From positions 310,001 to 374,000 of the forward strand of contig NZ_NBXA01000026.1 of NCBI RefSeq assembly GCF_003399625.1: 64,000 bases of DNA, read 5' to 3'. How positions within the stretch are numbered: position 1 is the stretch's first letter; the number at the start of each line of letters is the position of its first letter. Origin of the DNA: Subtercola boreus (lineage in GTDB: Bacteria; Actinomycetota; Actinomycetes; Actinomycetales; Microbacteriaceae). A program made the translations under genes and the position numbers. Below the pieces are notes generated by a model. It had not been told where the DNA came from. It saw only the letters and a list, made by a program, of their open reading frames with translations, and ran no database searches. Below, piece by piece: positions 52,262 through 60,794 of this stretch.

Positions 52262-53575
52262 CCGGAGGAAGCGGTGCTGCGGGTCGATGACGTCTGCGAT
52301 GGATCCGGCTCGCGCACGGAGGTCTTCGGAAAGAGCGTGAGGCACGTGGGGGGCGCCTTCGATCCAGGAGCCGGGGGCGGTGCCCGCGTCGGCGCTCGAC
52401 CACACCGATCGGAGCCGGACGAAGGTGGCATCGATACGGTCGCGCGAAAAGAGGTCGAGCGACCCGACAGCATGGTAGATGAAGTGACCGGGCGGGGCGA
52501 CGACCGCCCCGTCTCGCGTCGAGGCCGGGGCGCCGGCGAGGTGGCGGAGTTCGACCATCACGACCGCCGCGTCATCCGTGAGCGCCTCGGAGAACAACTG
52601 CGCGGCGATCTGCGGGGTCGAGGCATCGAGCCAGCGGGCATCGCCGACGGCCGGTGTGGCGGCCGGAGGGTCGAGGTGGATGCGCGCGAGCCCGGCCGCA
52701 TCGGTGGGGCCCCACGTGTTCATCACGGGCTCCGCGATGTCGCACAGGGCCTCGATCAGGGGAAGAGCCGAGGCGGGGCCGTCCGGGTCGGCAAGGGCGA
52801 GGTGCAGGGCCGGCTTTCCGCGGAGCTCCTCGGGGAACGCGGGCAGCGGCGGAACGTGGAGCACCGAGAGGCTCGAGGACACGCCTGCGCCGACGGAGGA
52901 GATCACGCGGGACCACACGGCGACGAGTTCGGGAAGCGCGTCGACCGGCCAGAGGAGCGCGCCGGCGTGGAGGTCGGGAGCCGGCACGAGGTCGAATTCC
53001 AGGGTGTGCGCGATGCCGACACCGCCTGCTCCGCGGAACGACCAGATCGCCTCACGGTCCACTTCGTCTTCGGCGTCATCGCGGGCGATGCGGAGCCGGC
53101 CGTCGCTGTCGACGTAGTGCACGGCGCGGAGGGAACCGCTCGCGAGCCCGTCACGGCGGGCGAGCCATCCGATCCCGCCACCGAAGGTGTACCCGGAGAC
53201 GGCGACGGATGGTGCGGAGCCGGCGAGCCCGAGGAGCCCGTGCTTCTGGGCCTCTCGATTCACCGCCGACCACGTGGCACCGGCTCCCACCCGAGCGGTG
53301 CGGGCATCCGGATCGATCGACACCTCCGTCAGTGCCGATGTGTCGAAGATCACCACACTCTCGTCGACGAGCGCTCCCGCCCCGTGGCCAGTGGCCTGCG
53401 GGACGACCCGGAGCGGCCTTCCGACAGAGCGTTCCAGCGCGGCGACTTCGCGCAGGGCGACGGGCAGGTCTGCGGCGGTGCCGATGATCGCTACGCGGAC
53501 GGGATGCTGGCTGACGGAAGAGGTGTGGGGGCGGGTTACTGCAGCGTAGCGGGGGTCGTTCTCGTCGAGGAGCAT
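52244..53575 (-). CDS. FAD-binding (PCMH-type) oxidoreductase
   Basis: A 443-residue flavoprotein of the FAD-linked oxidase type (berberine-bridge-like). The N-terminal FAD domain (about 25-200) has VVPQATGHGAGALVDESVVIFDTSALTEVSIDPDARTARVGAGATWSAV and GYTFGGGIGWLARRDGLA, the covalent-attachment and pyrophosphate loops. The C-terminal substrate region is unusual in lacking an obvious BBE segment (N-Y motif) but ends DPQHRFLRSRLLG. It could oxidise sugars, alcohols or aromatic natural products. Single gene, 18-base tail-to-tail overlap with the gene before it. Confidence 0.88.
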   Translation of the reverse strand: MLLDENDPRYAAVTRPHTSSVSQHPVRVAIIGTAADLPVALREVAALERSVGRPLRVVPQATGHGAGALVDESVVIFDTSALTEVSIDPDARTARVGAGATWSAVNREAQKHGLLGLAGSAPSVAVSGYTFGGGIGWLARRDGLASGSLRAVHYVDSDGRLRIARDDAEDEVDREAIWSFRGAGGVGIAHTLEFDLVPAPDLHAGALLWPVDALPELVAVWSRVISSVGAGVSSSLSVLHVPPLPAFPEELRGKPALHLALADPDGPASALPLIEALCDIAEPVMNTWGPTDAAGLARIHLDPPAATPAVGDARWLDASTPQIAAQLFSEALTDDAAVVMVELRHLAGAPASTRDGAVVAPPGHFIYHAVGSLDLFSRDRIDATFVRLRSVWSSADAGTAPGSWIEGAPHVPHALSEDLRARAGSIADVIDPQHRFLRSRLLG

Positions 53576-53603
53576 GAGGAGCCTTTATATGTTCGAGGGT
53601 CGG

Positions 53604-54086
53604 TCAGAGCAGGATGAGGGCGATCGCCAACGCAAGCAGCGCCAGGCCCTGGAGAGAGGCCCTCAGCACGATGATGCGATCCCATCCCGCCTGGAGCGCA
53701 CGAGTGTTGCTGAGCGTCTCCCCACGATCAGCTGCCGCCGTCAGGATCCGGTTGATCGGGGCACTGACGCGCGTGTAGAGCACGAGCCAGATGACCAGCA
53801 GAACGAAGGCGACGCCGGACGCGACGGCCGCGTCGGGGGCGCCCGCGAAGGCCGCCAGAACGGCGGAAGCCGCGGAGCCCACCAACCCGATCACCCCGGG
53901 GACGGGCATCCGCCTGTCTCCGTAGCGATGCACGTTGCCCATCACCGTGGCCAGCGCTGCGTCATCGACGCGTGCGAGAGCCGGGCGCAGAACCAGAGCG
54001 CAGAACGCATCCGTTCCGAAGACGACGCCCACTCCGACGACGGCGGCGATGGCGGCACTGGCGGCGATCACTGTTTCTGAGTTCAT
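53604..54086 (-). CDS. four-helix membrane protein, DUF1772-like
   Basis: A 160-residue membrane protein with four hydrophobic segments (about 5-25, 65-85, 88-106, 140-158) and the TR-apolar-APINR motif (LYTRVSAPINRIL) typical of DUF1772 (anthrone oxygenase-like) proteins; ALQAGWDRI follows. Some members of that family oxidise aromatic polyketides, most have no known role. It diverges from a TetR gene whose operator lies in its promoter (54111-54121), so it is probably induced by that regulator's ligand. Confidence 0.82.
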   Translation of the reverse strand: MNSETVIAASAAIAAVVGVGVVFGTDAFCALVLRPALARVDDAALATVMGNVHRYGDRRMPVPGVIGLVGSAASAVLAAFAGAPDAAVASGVAFVLLVIWLVLYTRVSAPINRILTAAADRGETLSNTRALQAGWDRIIVLRASLQGLALLALAIALILL

Positions 54087-54110
54087 GATTCCTTCTCGTT
54101 CCCTGAGTGC

Positions 54111-54121
54111 TAGCAGTGCTA
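54111..54121. promoter_or_regulatory. operator half of a duplicated TetR site
   Basis: TAGCA-G-TGCTA is a perfect palindrome 25 bases upstream of the DUF1772-like gene. A near-identical palindrome is found at 54179-54189 on the other side of the same divergent promoter region. Confidence 0.72.
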
Positions 54122-54178
54122 ACTTCTGATGACGCTAGTCCGTGGGATCGACCGCGTCAATAGCGACGCTTTGAAGGC

Positions 54179-54189
54179 TAGCGCTGCTA
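54179..54189. promoter_or_regulatory. operator half of a duplicated TetR site
   Basis: TAGC-GCT-GCTA is a palindrome overlapping the -10 element (TACAGT, 54188-54193) of the TetR gene at 54199. With the copy at 54111 it gives one operator per divergent promoter, consensus TAGCRSTGCTA, spaced 68 bases apart. Confidence 0.72.
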
Positions 54190-54198
54190 CAGTGACGT

Positions 54199-54792
54199 AT
54201 GGGCATCGAAGAACGCCGTGCGCGCAACCAGGAAGCACGTCGGCGTCTGATCACGGAGACGGCGCGAGCGATCGCCGAGCGAGAGGGCTGGGGAGCCGTG
54301 ACCACGCGGCGACTGTCGGCAGAGATCGAATACAGCCAGCCCGTCATCTACAAGCACTTCAGTTCGCTCGACGACATCACCGACGCGGTGGCGCTGGAAG
54401 GCTTCGCAGAACTTGCCGAGGCCCTCCGGGAGGCGCGACTGGCCGCAGGCGCGCCTGGGTCTGTGGCTGCTTCGGATGCCGTGCACGCCGTGGCGATTCG
54501 CTACGCGACATTCGCCACCGACTCTCCGGCGCTCTACGAAGCAATGTTCACCCGGGCCTCCCGCCTGCCCTTCGGTGAGGGCGCCCACCCGGAGCCGTCG
54601 GCCGCCTTCGCCGAGTTGAGGGCGTCAATCGCGCCGAGAGCCGGCGATGACGATCTCGAGCTCCTCACCGAGGCGCTCTGGGCGGCACTCCACGGACTCA
54701 TCACCCTCAACACCAACGCCCGGCTCCGACCCGAGCACCAGAGTGCCCGGATCGACCTCATCGTCAACCGGATCGTGCCGTACGCCTCCTGA
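54199..54792 (+). CDS. TetR/AcrR-family regulator
   Basis: A 197-residue repressor. Helix-turn-helix about 12-58: RRLITETARAIAEREGWGAVTTRRLSAEIEYSQPVIYKHFSSLDDITDAV, then a TetR C-terminal helical domain (LEGFAELAEALREARLAA, AVAIRYATFATDSPALYEAMF) resembling WHG-type domains. A -10 (TACAGT) is 5 bases before the ATG, consistent with a leaderless message; the operator overlaps it. The divergent DUF1772-like membrane protein is its likely target. Confidence 0.92.
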   Translation: MGIEERRARNQEARRRLITETARAIAEREGWGAVTTRRLSAEIEYSQPVIYKHFSSLDDITDAVALEGFAELAEALREARLAAGAPGSVAASDAVHAVAIRYATFATDSPALYEAMFTRASRLPFGEGAHPEPSAAFAELRASIAPRAGDDDLELLTEALWAALHGLITLNTNARLRPEHQSARIDLIVNRIVPYAS

Positions 54793-54832
54793 CCGGTCTC
54801 TCAACGGATGCTGAGGCACCTGTTCGGTGCGA

Positions 54833-56278
54833 TCACTGCGGAAGGATGACGGTGAACGTCGTGCGGGCGGGCATCGAGTTGACGGTGAGCGTGCCCTCTG
54901 CCGCCTCGACGATCTCCGAGGCGATCGCCAGTCCGAGCCCCGCTCCCCCGGTGTCCCGCGAACGCGACTCATCGAGCCGAACGAAGGGTTCGAAGATCCG
55001 TGCCTGGTCGTCGCCCGGAATCGGCGCGCCATCGTTCGCGATCTCGATCCACACCGCTGACGTGTCGCCGTCGACCTCCAGCTGGATGCGGACGGAGGTG
55101 CGAGCGTGCCGGAAGGCGTTGTCGAGCAGATTGACGAGCACCTGACGGAGCTCCCGGGTCCCGAGCCACACCGACGCCGCTTCGGTCGGCGCCGGATGCT
55201 CCAGCCGAACGTCGGTGCGTGAAGACCGGGCCGCGACATCCGCCAGGGCGTCCCGCAGAACGGCCGTGGCGTCGGTGCGCATCCCCGGCTCCGGCGACTG
55301 GCCGGCACCGGCTGCCGCGAGTTCGAGGAGGTCGTGCGCGAGGCCCTCGAGACGTCGGGCTTCCGCGCGAACGTGGGCCAGCGTCCACTCTGCCGAGATC
55401 GCATCGGGGTGAGCCTCGGCGACGTCGAGGGCCGTGAGGAGCGACGAGATGGGGCTCCGCAGTTCGTGGGCAGCATCCGCGGTGAAACGCTTCTGCCGGA
55501 GGGCCGACTCATCGATCCTGGTGAACAGCGCGTTGAGGGTCGTGGCCAGGGCCCTCAGCTCGTCATCGGAGTCGGGGACGGCAACCCGGGCACCATCGGG
55601 GGTCCCCGGGATCGCATCGGCCGCGCGCCGCATCTCATCGACAGGACGGAGGGATCGGCTCGCGGTTATCAGCGCCGTGCCCGCCAACAGCACGACTGCC
55701 AGGACCACTCCCGCCCAGAGGAACGGATCGATGGCGGCCACGGCCTGGTCCGCGGCCGTCGTGGTGACGAAGACGTAGGCCCGATACGCCGTGAGGTCGA
55801 GGTCGGCGACCGGACCACCCGGAAGATCTCCGTCTGCGCCGACGAGGATGCTCGACGCCCGGAGCGTGCTGCTGACCGCGGTCAGGGTCTGCCCCGCCAG
55901 CGGCCCCGCCGGGATCGTGGCCGTGAACACTTCTCCCCCTCGCTGCGATGCTTCGCCGGTCGGAGGGGGCATGATCGGGCCTCCGCTCTCCGCCTCCACG
56001 ATCTCCGGGGACGAAGAGATTCTCGCCCCATCGGTGCGGACGAGTTCGTAGGGCAGAGACCCGAACGCACCCGACAGGCGCACGTTCTGGCGGGTCGCGT
56101 CGATGATCTGGGAGGCTTGAACCGCGGCCAACTGCTCTGTCGCGGTCATCTGGGCCGAATGCAGGCCCGCGCGCACCAGGAGCGCTCCGCTCACCAGCAG
56201 GACCGAGGCGAGGATGCCCGCGATCAGCGCGATGCGCACCGCGATGGTGAGACGGCCGAGCAGGCGCACGGCCGTCAT
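54833..56278 (-). CDS. sensor histidine kinase
   Basis: A 481-residue two-component sensor. Two transmembrane helices (about 15-40 and 185-205) enclose an external sensor domain of about 145 residues; a HAMP domain follows (ASRSLRPVDEMRRAADAIP), then DHp with the phosphorylated His in FTADAAHELRSPISSLLTALD, and HATPase (LVNLLDNAFRHARTSV, GGAGLGLAI). Its ATG overlaps the end of the response regulator gene (ATGA), so the two are a cognate pair. The signal is unknown. Confidence 0.93.
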   Translation of the reverse strand: MTAVRLLGRLTIAVRIALIAGILASVLLVSGALLVRAGLHSAQMTATEQLAAVQASQIIDATRQNVRLSGAFGSLPYELVRTDGARISSSPEIVEAESGGPIMPPPTGEASQRGGEVFTATIPAGPLAGQTLTAVSSTLRASSILVGADGDLPGGPVADLDLTAYRAYVFVTTTAADQAVAAIDPFLWAGVVLAVVLLAGTALITASRSLRPVDEMRRAADAIPGTPDGARVAVPDSDDELRALATTLNALFTRIDESALRQKRFTADAAHELRSPISSLLTALDVAEAHPDAISAEWTLAHVRAEARRLEGLAHDLLELAAAGAGQSPEPGMRTDATAVLRDALADVAARSSRTDVRLEHPAPTEAASVWLGTRELRQVLVNLLDNAFRHARTSVRIQLEVDGDTSAVWIEIANDGAPIPGDDQARIFEPFVRLDESRSRDTGGAGLGLAIASEIVEAAEGTLTVNSMPARTTFTVILPQ

Positions 56279-56979
56279 CCGGAGCTTTCGGCGTGACGGT
56301 CGGCCGCGGGGCGATCGTCGACGAGGCGATAGCCGGCACCGCGGACGGTCTCGAGGGAACGCCGACGGAACGGTGCGTCGATTTTGCGGCGCAGCACGCT
56401 GACCCTCGCCCCGACGAGGTTCACGTCTTCCGCTTCGCCCGGCCAGACCTCCCCGAGCAGGGTCGCCTTAGACACCACGGTGCCCGCGGCCCGGATCAAC
56501 GTCTCGAGGATGTCCCGTTCACGCCCGCTGAGGTCGATCGGCGTTCCTGCGCGCCGAACCCGCCGTCGGGCGACATCCAGAACGAGGTCGCCGACGGAGA
56601 TCTCGTTCTCGGCGATTGCAGCGGGGCGGCGGAGAAGGGAACGGATGCGCGCGACCAACACGGGGTAGCTGAAGGGCTTTCGCAGGTAGTCGTCCGCCCC
56701 GCTCTCCAGGGCCTCGACCTCGTCGAACTCGCCGTTCTTGGCGGTGAGCACAATGACCGGCGTAATGACGCCCTCCGCGCGCAACCGGGCACAGACCGCG
56801 AAGCCGCTGAGCTGCGGCAGCATCAGGTCGAGAACGATCACGGAATAGGCGCCGGTCGCTGCCATCAGGTAGCCGGAGCGCCCGTCGTAGACGGTATCCA
56901 CTGTGAAACCTTCGGCGGTGAGCCCGACGGAGAGAATTCCGGCGAAGGCCCGCTCGTCATCGACGACCAGGATGCGCAT
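56275..56979 (-). CDS. OmpR-family response regulator
   Basis: A 234-residue regulator. Receiver domain 1-120: ILVVDDERAF, phospho-acceptor Asp in VIVLDLMLPQLSGF, TAKNGEFD and the K in YLRKPFSYP. The C-terminal winged helix (about 140-225) has LSGRERDILETLIRAAGTVVSKATLLGEVWPG and RRRSLETVRGAGYRLV, as in OmpR/PhoB. Start at MRILVV (56979), since upstream in-frame codons belong to no domain. First gene of the regulator-sensor operon. Confidence 0.93.
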   Translation of the reverse strand: MRILVVDDERAFAGILSVGLTAEGFTVDTVYDGRSGYLMAATGAYSVIVLDLMLPQLSGFAVCARLRAEGVITPVIVLTAKNGEFDEVEALESGADDYLRKPFSYPVLVARIRSLLRRPAAIAENEISVGDLVLDVARRRVRRAGTPIDLSGRERDILETLIRAAGTVVSKATLLGEVWPGEAEDVNLVGARVSVLRRKIDAPFRRRSLETVRGAGYRLVDDRPAADRHAESSG

Positions 56980-57073
56980 TGCCCCAGTCTCCCACCCCGC
57001 GCCCCGAACGAACCTGACGGGAAAGTCAGGGCGCGTCAGTAAGAGGTCAGCAACCCGCGCCCACCCTCGGAAC

Positions 57074-58525
57074 ATGGCCCACCGACATCCACCCGCCGCC
57101 CCTTCCGCCCAGGATGTTCGCCGCGCCCGAATCCGAGGGGCGATTCTGTTCGACAGTGCGCGCTGTCTGGGTTGGGGAAGTGCGGTGGTGTTCGCCGTGC
57201 TCTTCGCAACCCTCTCCCTCCGTCGACACGCCCAGCTGTTGACCTCGGGGTATGACCTCGGAATCTTCGACCAGGGGGTGCGTGCCTACTCCGAAGGGAG
57301 ACTGCCGTCATCGCTGTTGAAGGGCATCGACTATCCGCTGCTGGGTGACCACTTCTCGCCGCTCCTGGCTACCCTCGCTCCCCTGTACCTCGCCCTCCCC
57401 GGCCCCGAGACGCTGCTCGTCGCGCAGGCCGTTCTGGTCGCCGCCGGAGTCGTACCCCTCACGATCTGGGCTGCCCGCAGCCTGGGTCTCCGAACGGCGC
57501 TCGTGGTCGCGGTCAGCTACGGACTGTCGAGCGGCCTTCTGCACGCGATCGCCTTCGACTTCCACGAGATCGCGTTCGCGGTTCCCCTTCTCTCCTTCTC
57601 CCTCACGGCGCTCGGCAACCGGCGATTCCCGGTTGCGGTGCTCTGGGCCGCACCGCTGGTTCTGGTCAAGGAGGACCTCGGATTGACGGTGGCGGGGATC
57701 GGCGCTCTGATCGCGGTCACGGCGGGCCGATCCGGTCGGCCCGGGCGATGCCTCGGGGTCCTGACAGGCCTGTTCGGCGTGGCCGCAACCGTGCTGGAGA
57801 GCTACGTTGTGATTCCTCTCTCCAACCCTGTCGGCCAGAACAGCTACACCGGGCAGCTCGGGCCGGGCGGCGCCATCGCCCAGCTCGTGACCCTCATGTC
57901 CAACGACCTCAAGGTGACCACCGCTCTGACACTGCTGGTGCCGACAGCGTTCATCGCGTTGCGCTCGCCCATCGTGCTTCTGGTCATCCCGACCCTGGCG
58001 TGGCGGTTCCTCTCCGAGAACCCCGGCTACTGGGGGAACGCGTTCCACTATGACGCTGTACTCGTGCCCATCGTGACGGCCGCCTTCATCGACGGGCTCG
58101 TCCGGCTGTCGAGAGCGTCGCAATGGACAGCCGCCGCGCACCGGCTCGTTCTCGTGGCAAGCCTGGCGGCCACGGCCGCACTTCTTGCCGTGTCTCCGCT
58201 GGCACAGCTTCTCTCCCCCACTCTGTGGCAGCCCACGGCACACGTGACAGCGGCCCGCAGCGTGCTGGCGAAGATTCCCGACGGCGCCACCGTCGCGGCG
58301 TCGAACTCCCTCGCCCCGCAGCTCACCGGCAGAACCGAGGTCAGCCTTCTCGGCATCCTCCCGATCGAAACCAGCCAGCCCCGATTCATCGTCGCCGACA
58401 CCTCCATCCCTCACCAGTTCCCCCTCGACGCCGACGCTCTCACCAGCCTCGTCTCCTCAGCGCAGGCCGCCGGCTACCGCATCGTCGACGTCTCGGACGG
58501 CGTGACGCTTCTCGCGCGCCCCTGA
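57074..58525 (+). CDS. DUF2079 multi-pass membrane protein (GT-C-like)
   Basis: A 483-residue protein with about ten membrane segments. The signature GYDLGIFDQGVRAYSEGRLP ... LGDHFSPLLATLAPLY near residues 55-95, with TTAFDFHEIAF-like AFDFHEIAFAVPLL later, is that of DUF2079, which resembles glycosyltransferase-C enzymes. The external C-terminal loop (residues 400-480) is soluble. It may move or attach sugars at the membrane. It lies 94 bases from the divergent response regulator, so possibly controlled by it. Confidence 0.85.
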   Translation: MAHRHPPAAPSAQDVRRARIRGAILFDSARCLGWGSAVVFAVLFATLSLRRHAQLLTSGYDLGIFDQGVRAYSEGRLPSSLLKGIDYPLLGDHFSPLLATLAPLYLALPGPETLLVAQAVLVAAGVVPLTIWAARSLGLRTALVVAVSYGLSSGLLHAIAFDFHEIAFAVPLLSFSLTALGNRRFPVAVLWAAPLVLVKEDLGLTVAGIGALIAVTAGRSGRPGRCLGVLTGLFGVAATVLESYVVIPLSNPVGQNSYTGQLGPGGAIAQLVTLMSNDLKVTTALTLLVPTAFIALRSPIVLLVIPTLAWRFLSENPGYWGNAFHYDAVLVPIVTAAFIDGLVRLSRASQWTAAAHRLVLVASLAATAALLAVSPLAQLLSPTLWQPTAHVTAARSVLAKIPDGATVAASNSLAPQLTGRTEVSLLGILPIETSQPRFIVADTSIPHQFPLDADALTSLVSSAQAAGYRIVDVSDGVTLLARP

Positions 58526-58569
58526 CACCCGAGTGGCTCAAAACCCGGCTTCGGTGGCAAGATCGTCAG

Positions 58570-58953
58570 GTGGATCAGAACCCTGTGGAACGCGTCACGC
58601 TCGCCTCTCTCGACCTCGGCGACGCCGCACGATTCAGCGCTGTCGATGTGCGCCGGATCACCATTGCCCCGAGCATCCATCCCGGGGCGCACTGGCACGA
58701 CGGGCCCGTCTTCGGCGTCGTCGAATCCGGATCGGTCCACTTCCGGGTCGGCGACCAGGACGAGGTGATCCTCCGCTCGGGAGACACCTTCTTCGAGCCC
58801 GGCAACGCAACCATTACCCGATTCGATGCCACGAACGAAGGCGTCACGTTCCTCGCCTGGTTCCCCCACCCGACCGGGGCCGACCCGGAACTGACCATGG
58901 GCGAGTTCCCCCCACAAGACAGCACCACCCCGACGGCGCCTCGCGCCCGATGA
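58570..58953 (+). CDS. cupin-domain protein
   Basis: A 127-residue cupin. Motif 1 (HPGAHWHDGPVFGVVESGSVHFRVG) and motif 2 (GDTFFEPGNATITRF) are both visible, with H39 and H41 as likely metal ligands. It may bind a metal and act as a small oxygenase, or only as a ligand-binding module. The GTG start has no clear ribosome site. It follows the DUF2079 gene by 44 bases on the same strand. Confidence 0.82.
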   Translation: MDQNPVERVTLASLDLGDAARFSAVDVRRITIAPSIHPGAHWHDGPVFGVVESGSVHFRVGDQDEVILRSGDTFFEPGNATITRFDATNEGVTFLAWFPHPTGADPELTMGEFPPQDSTTPTAPRAR

Positions 58954-59008
58954 GCACCGAAGAAGGCCGGAACGCTGACGCGGCGGGCGCGCGATGAAGG
59001 ATTCCAGG

Positions 59009-59236
59009 ATGACGAACCCGAGCCCCGTCGACGACATCCCGATCGGCGGGGAGATGATCCGCCTGGGGCAGTTCCTGAAGTTCGCAGGGCTCCTCGACTC
59101 CGGCGGCCTCGTCAAGGACGCCATCGCAGACGGCCGTGTGAGCGTGAACGGAGAGATCGACAGGCGCCGGGGGCGACAGCTGCAGCCCGGCGACATCGTC
59201 GGTTTCGGGGGGCGTCGGTTCCGCGTCTGCCCCTGA
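59009..59236 (+). CDS. S4-like RNA-binding protein
   Basis: A 75-residue protein consisting of an S4 domain (IRLGQFLKFAGLLDSGGLVKDAIADGRVSVNGEIDRRRGRQLQPGDIVGF), like Hsp15 or YbcJ-type proteins that bind RNA, e.g. ribosomal complexes. Start at 59009, 7 bases after AAGGA; an ATG at 58994 is also in frame. It is 55 bases after the cupin gene. Confidence 0.9.
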   Translation: MTNPSPVDDIPIGGEMIRLGQFLKFAGLLDSGGLVKDAIADGRVSVNGEIDRRRGRQLQPGDIVGFGGRRFRVCP

Positions 59237-59255
59237 GGCTTCGGCCGCCGGTGTT

Positions 59256-59465
59256 CTAGCGGCCTCGACGCGTTCGACGGAGTCCGAGCACGATCAGGAT
59301 GACGCCGACCACCGCGACGACGACACCGATGTACAACCACATGCGGTCACCGGTCATCGAACTGCCGGGGATGAGGTTCGCGCCCTGGCCGGCGAACACG
59401 GCGCCCACGATGAGTGCGATGGCGCCGACGACGATGAGTGCGATTCGGGAGACACGGTTGTCCAT
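59256..59465 (-). CDS. small two-helix membrane protein
   Basis: A 69-residue protein with two transmembrane helices (about 8-28 and 42-62), a short polar loop (NLIPGSSMTGDRM), and RRTRRGR at the end. No family I recognise. The gene is transcribed opposite to the S4 gene and DUF5519 gene on both sides; convergent with the former by 19 bases. Confidence 0.7.
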   Translation of the reverse strand: MDNRVSRIALIVVGAIALIVGAVFAGQGANLIPGSSMTGDRMWLYIGVVVAVVGVILIVLGLRRTRRGR

Positions 59466-59498
59466 GAGCCCAATCTACCGCCGCGGTAGCGTTGTCGG

Positions 59499-59954
59499 GT
59501 GAACGAACCGAAAGGAACGGGCGGGCGACCGGAGGTCTCCCGCGAAGGGCCCCAGAGGCAGCTGACGGAACGATCCCCGGCCGCGCTGTGGGGTCGGCTG
59601 GTGGGCGCGGTCTTCGAACTGGATGGCGTGGTCGAGGGTCACAGCCAGGTCTCGCCGCCATCATCCAGAGCCGTCTTCCTGGCCGACCAGCTGGTCGAAC
59701 GTGCGCCGGAGACGTCGCTGGCGCCCGGCAGGCGGCTCGAGCCTGTGCATCTGCACGGGGTCACGGACACGAGCATCCACCTCTGCCTGCCCGCCGAGCG
59801 GGGCGCCGAACTCACCGACCTGGGATGGGGCGAACCCCACCAGTACGAGGATTTCGGCACCGAGTTCATGATCTATGGCCCGCGCGACGAGCGGGAGCTG
59901 ACGTTCGTCCTCTCCGTGGTTCGCGAGAGCATCGGGTTCGCTCGCGGCCTCTGA
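59499..59954 (+). CDS. DUF5519 (luciferase-domain) protein
   Basis: A 151-residue soluble protein. The DUF5519 core is at about 80-150: LEPVHLHGVTDTSIHLCLPAERGAELTDLGWGEPHQYEDFGTEFMIYGPRDERELTFV. Despite its nickname it has no proven luciferase activity. Start GTG at 59499, with TAGCGT (59487-59492) 6 bases upstream; the message is therefore probably leaderless. Confidence 0.85.
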   Translation: MNEPKGTGGRPEVSREGPQRQLTERSPAALWGRLVGAVFELDGVVEGHSQVSPPSSRAVFLADQLVERAPETSLAPGRRLEPVHLHGVTDTSIHLCLPAERGAELTDLGWGEPHQYEDFGTEFMIYGPRDERELTFVLSVVRESIGFARGL

Positions 59955-59987
59955 CACCCCCCGAGCCATTCCTCGTGCGCACGGGCG

Positions 59988-60794
59988 TCAGAGCGCGGCG
60001 CGCCAGGGATCGGTGAGGATGCTGCCCACCTCGGCGAGCACGTTCGACCCGAGCTCCCCGTCGACAAGGCGATGGTCGAACGTGAGGGCGAACTGCGCCA
60101 CCTGCCGCACGACGACCTCGTCTGCCACGACCCACGGCATCGGCCTGATCCGGCCGAAGGCGAGGATGGCCGCCTCGCCGGGAGGGAGGATCGGGGTTGC
60201 CGCGTCGATGCCGAGCGCACCGATGTTCGTGATCGTGATCGTTCCGTGCGCGAGCGCCGCCGGAGCCGTGGTGCCTGCTCTGGCCGTCGCCACCAGGTCG
60301 GCGAGACTCTCGGCCAGTTCGCGAAGGCCCAGGCGCCCCGCATCCTTGATGTTCGGCACGAGCAGTCCGCGCTCAGTGGCAGCGGCTATCCCGAGATTGA
60401 TGTCGTGCTTGATGACGATCTCCTGGGCCGCTTCGTCCCACGACGCATTGATGCCGGGGAACCTCTTCGCGGCGACGACCAGGGCCCGCGACACGAGCAG
60501 GAGCGGGGTGACCCGCACGCCCTGCCAGCCGCGATCGGCACGGAGTTCGGCGACGACGTCGAGCGTGGAGGTGACGTCGACAGTCAGCCATTCGGTGACG
60601 TGCGGTGCGGTGAACGCGGATGCGGTGACGGCCGCCGCGGTCGCCTTCCGAATGCCACGGATGGGAACCCGCGTCTCGGCGAAGGGCCGCGCACCCGCCA
60701 CCACCCCGGCCACGGCGGACTCCCGGATCGGGAGGTGGAATCGCCGGCTCGCCGCGACGCTCGGCCCGCTGCCGACCAGCACCGAGGTCGTCAT
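59988..60794 (-). CDS. bkdC: 2-oxoacid dehydrogenase E2, catalytic domain only
   Basis: A 268-residue acyltransferase. The catalytic core is whole: RVPIRGIRKATAAAVTASAFTAPHVTEWLTVDVT, VTPLLLVSRALVVAAKRFPGINA, and the active-site H241-x3-D245 in FDHRLVDG. However, bacterial E2 normally has 400 or more residues with a lipoyl domain and a peripheral subunit-binding domain; here neither is present. The first 17 residues (TTSVLVGSGPS) read like the linker after a lipoyl domain, as if those two domains were lost by deletion. Its ATG overlaps the stop of the E1-beta gene by 4 bases. Whether it can work without a lipoyl domain is open. Confidence 0.85.
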   Translation of the reverse strand: MTTSVLVGSGPSVAASRRFHLPIRESAVAGVVAGARPFAETRVPIRGIRKATAAAVTASAFTAPHVTEWLTVDVTSTLDVVAELRADRGWQGVRVTPLLLVSRALVVAAKRFPGINASWDEAAQEIVIKHDINLGIAAATERGLLVPNIKDAGRLGLRELAESLADLVATARAGTTAPAALAHGTITITNIGALGIDAATPILPPGEAAILAFGRIRPMPWVVADEVVVRQVAQFALTFDHRLVDGELGSNVLAEVGSILTDPWRAAL

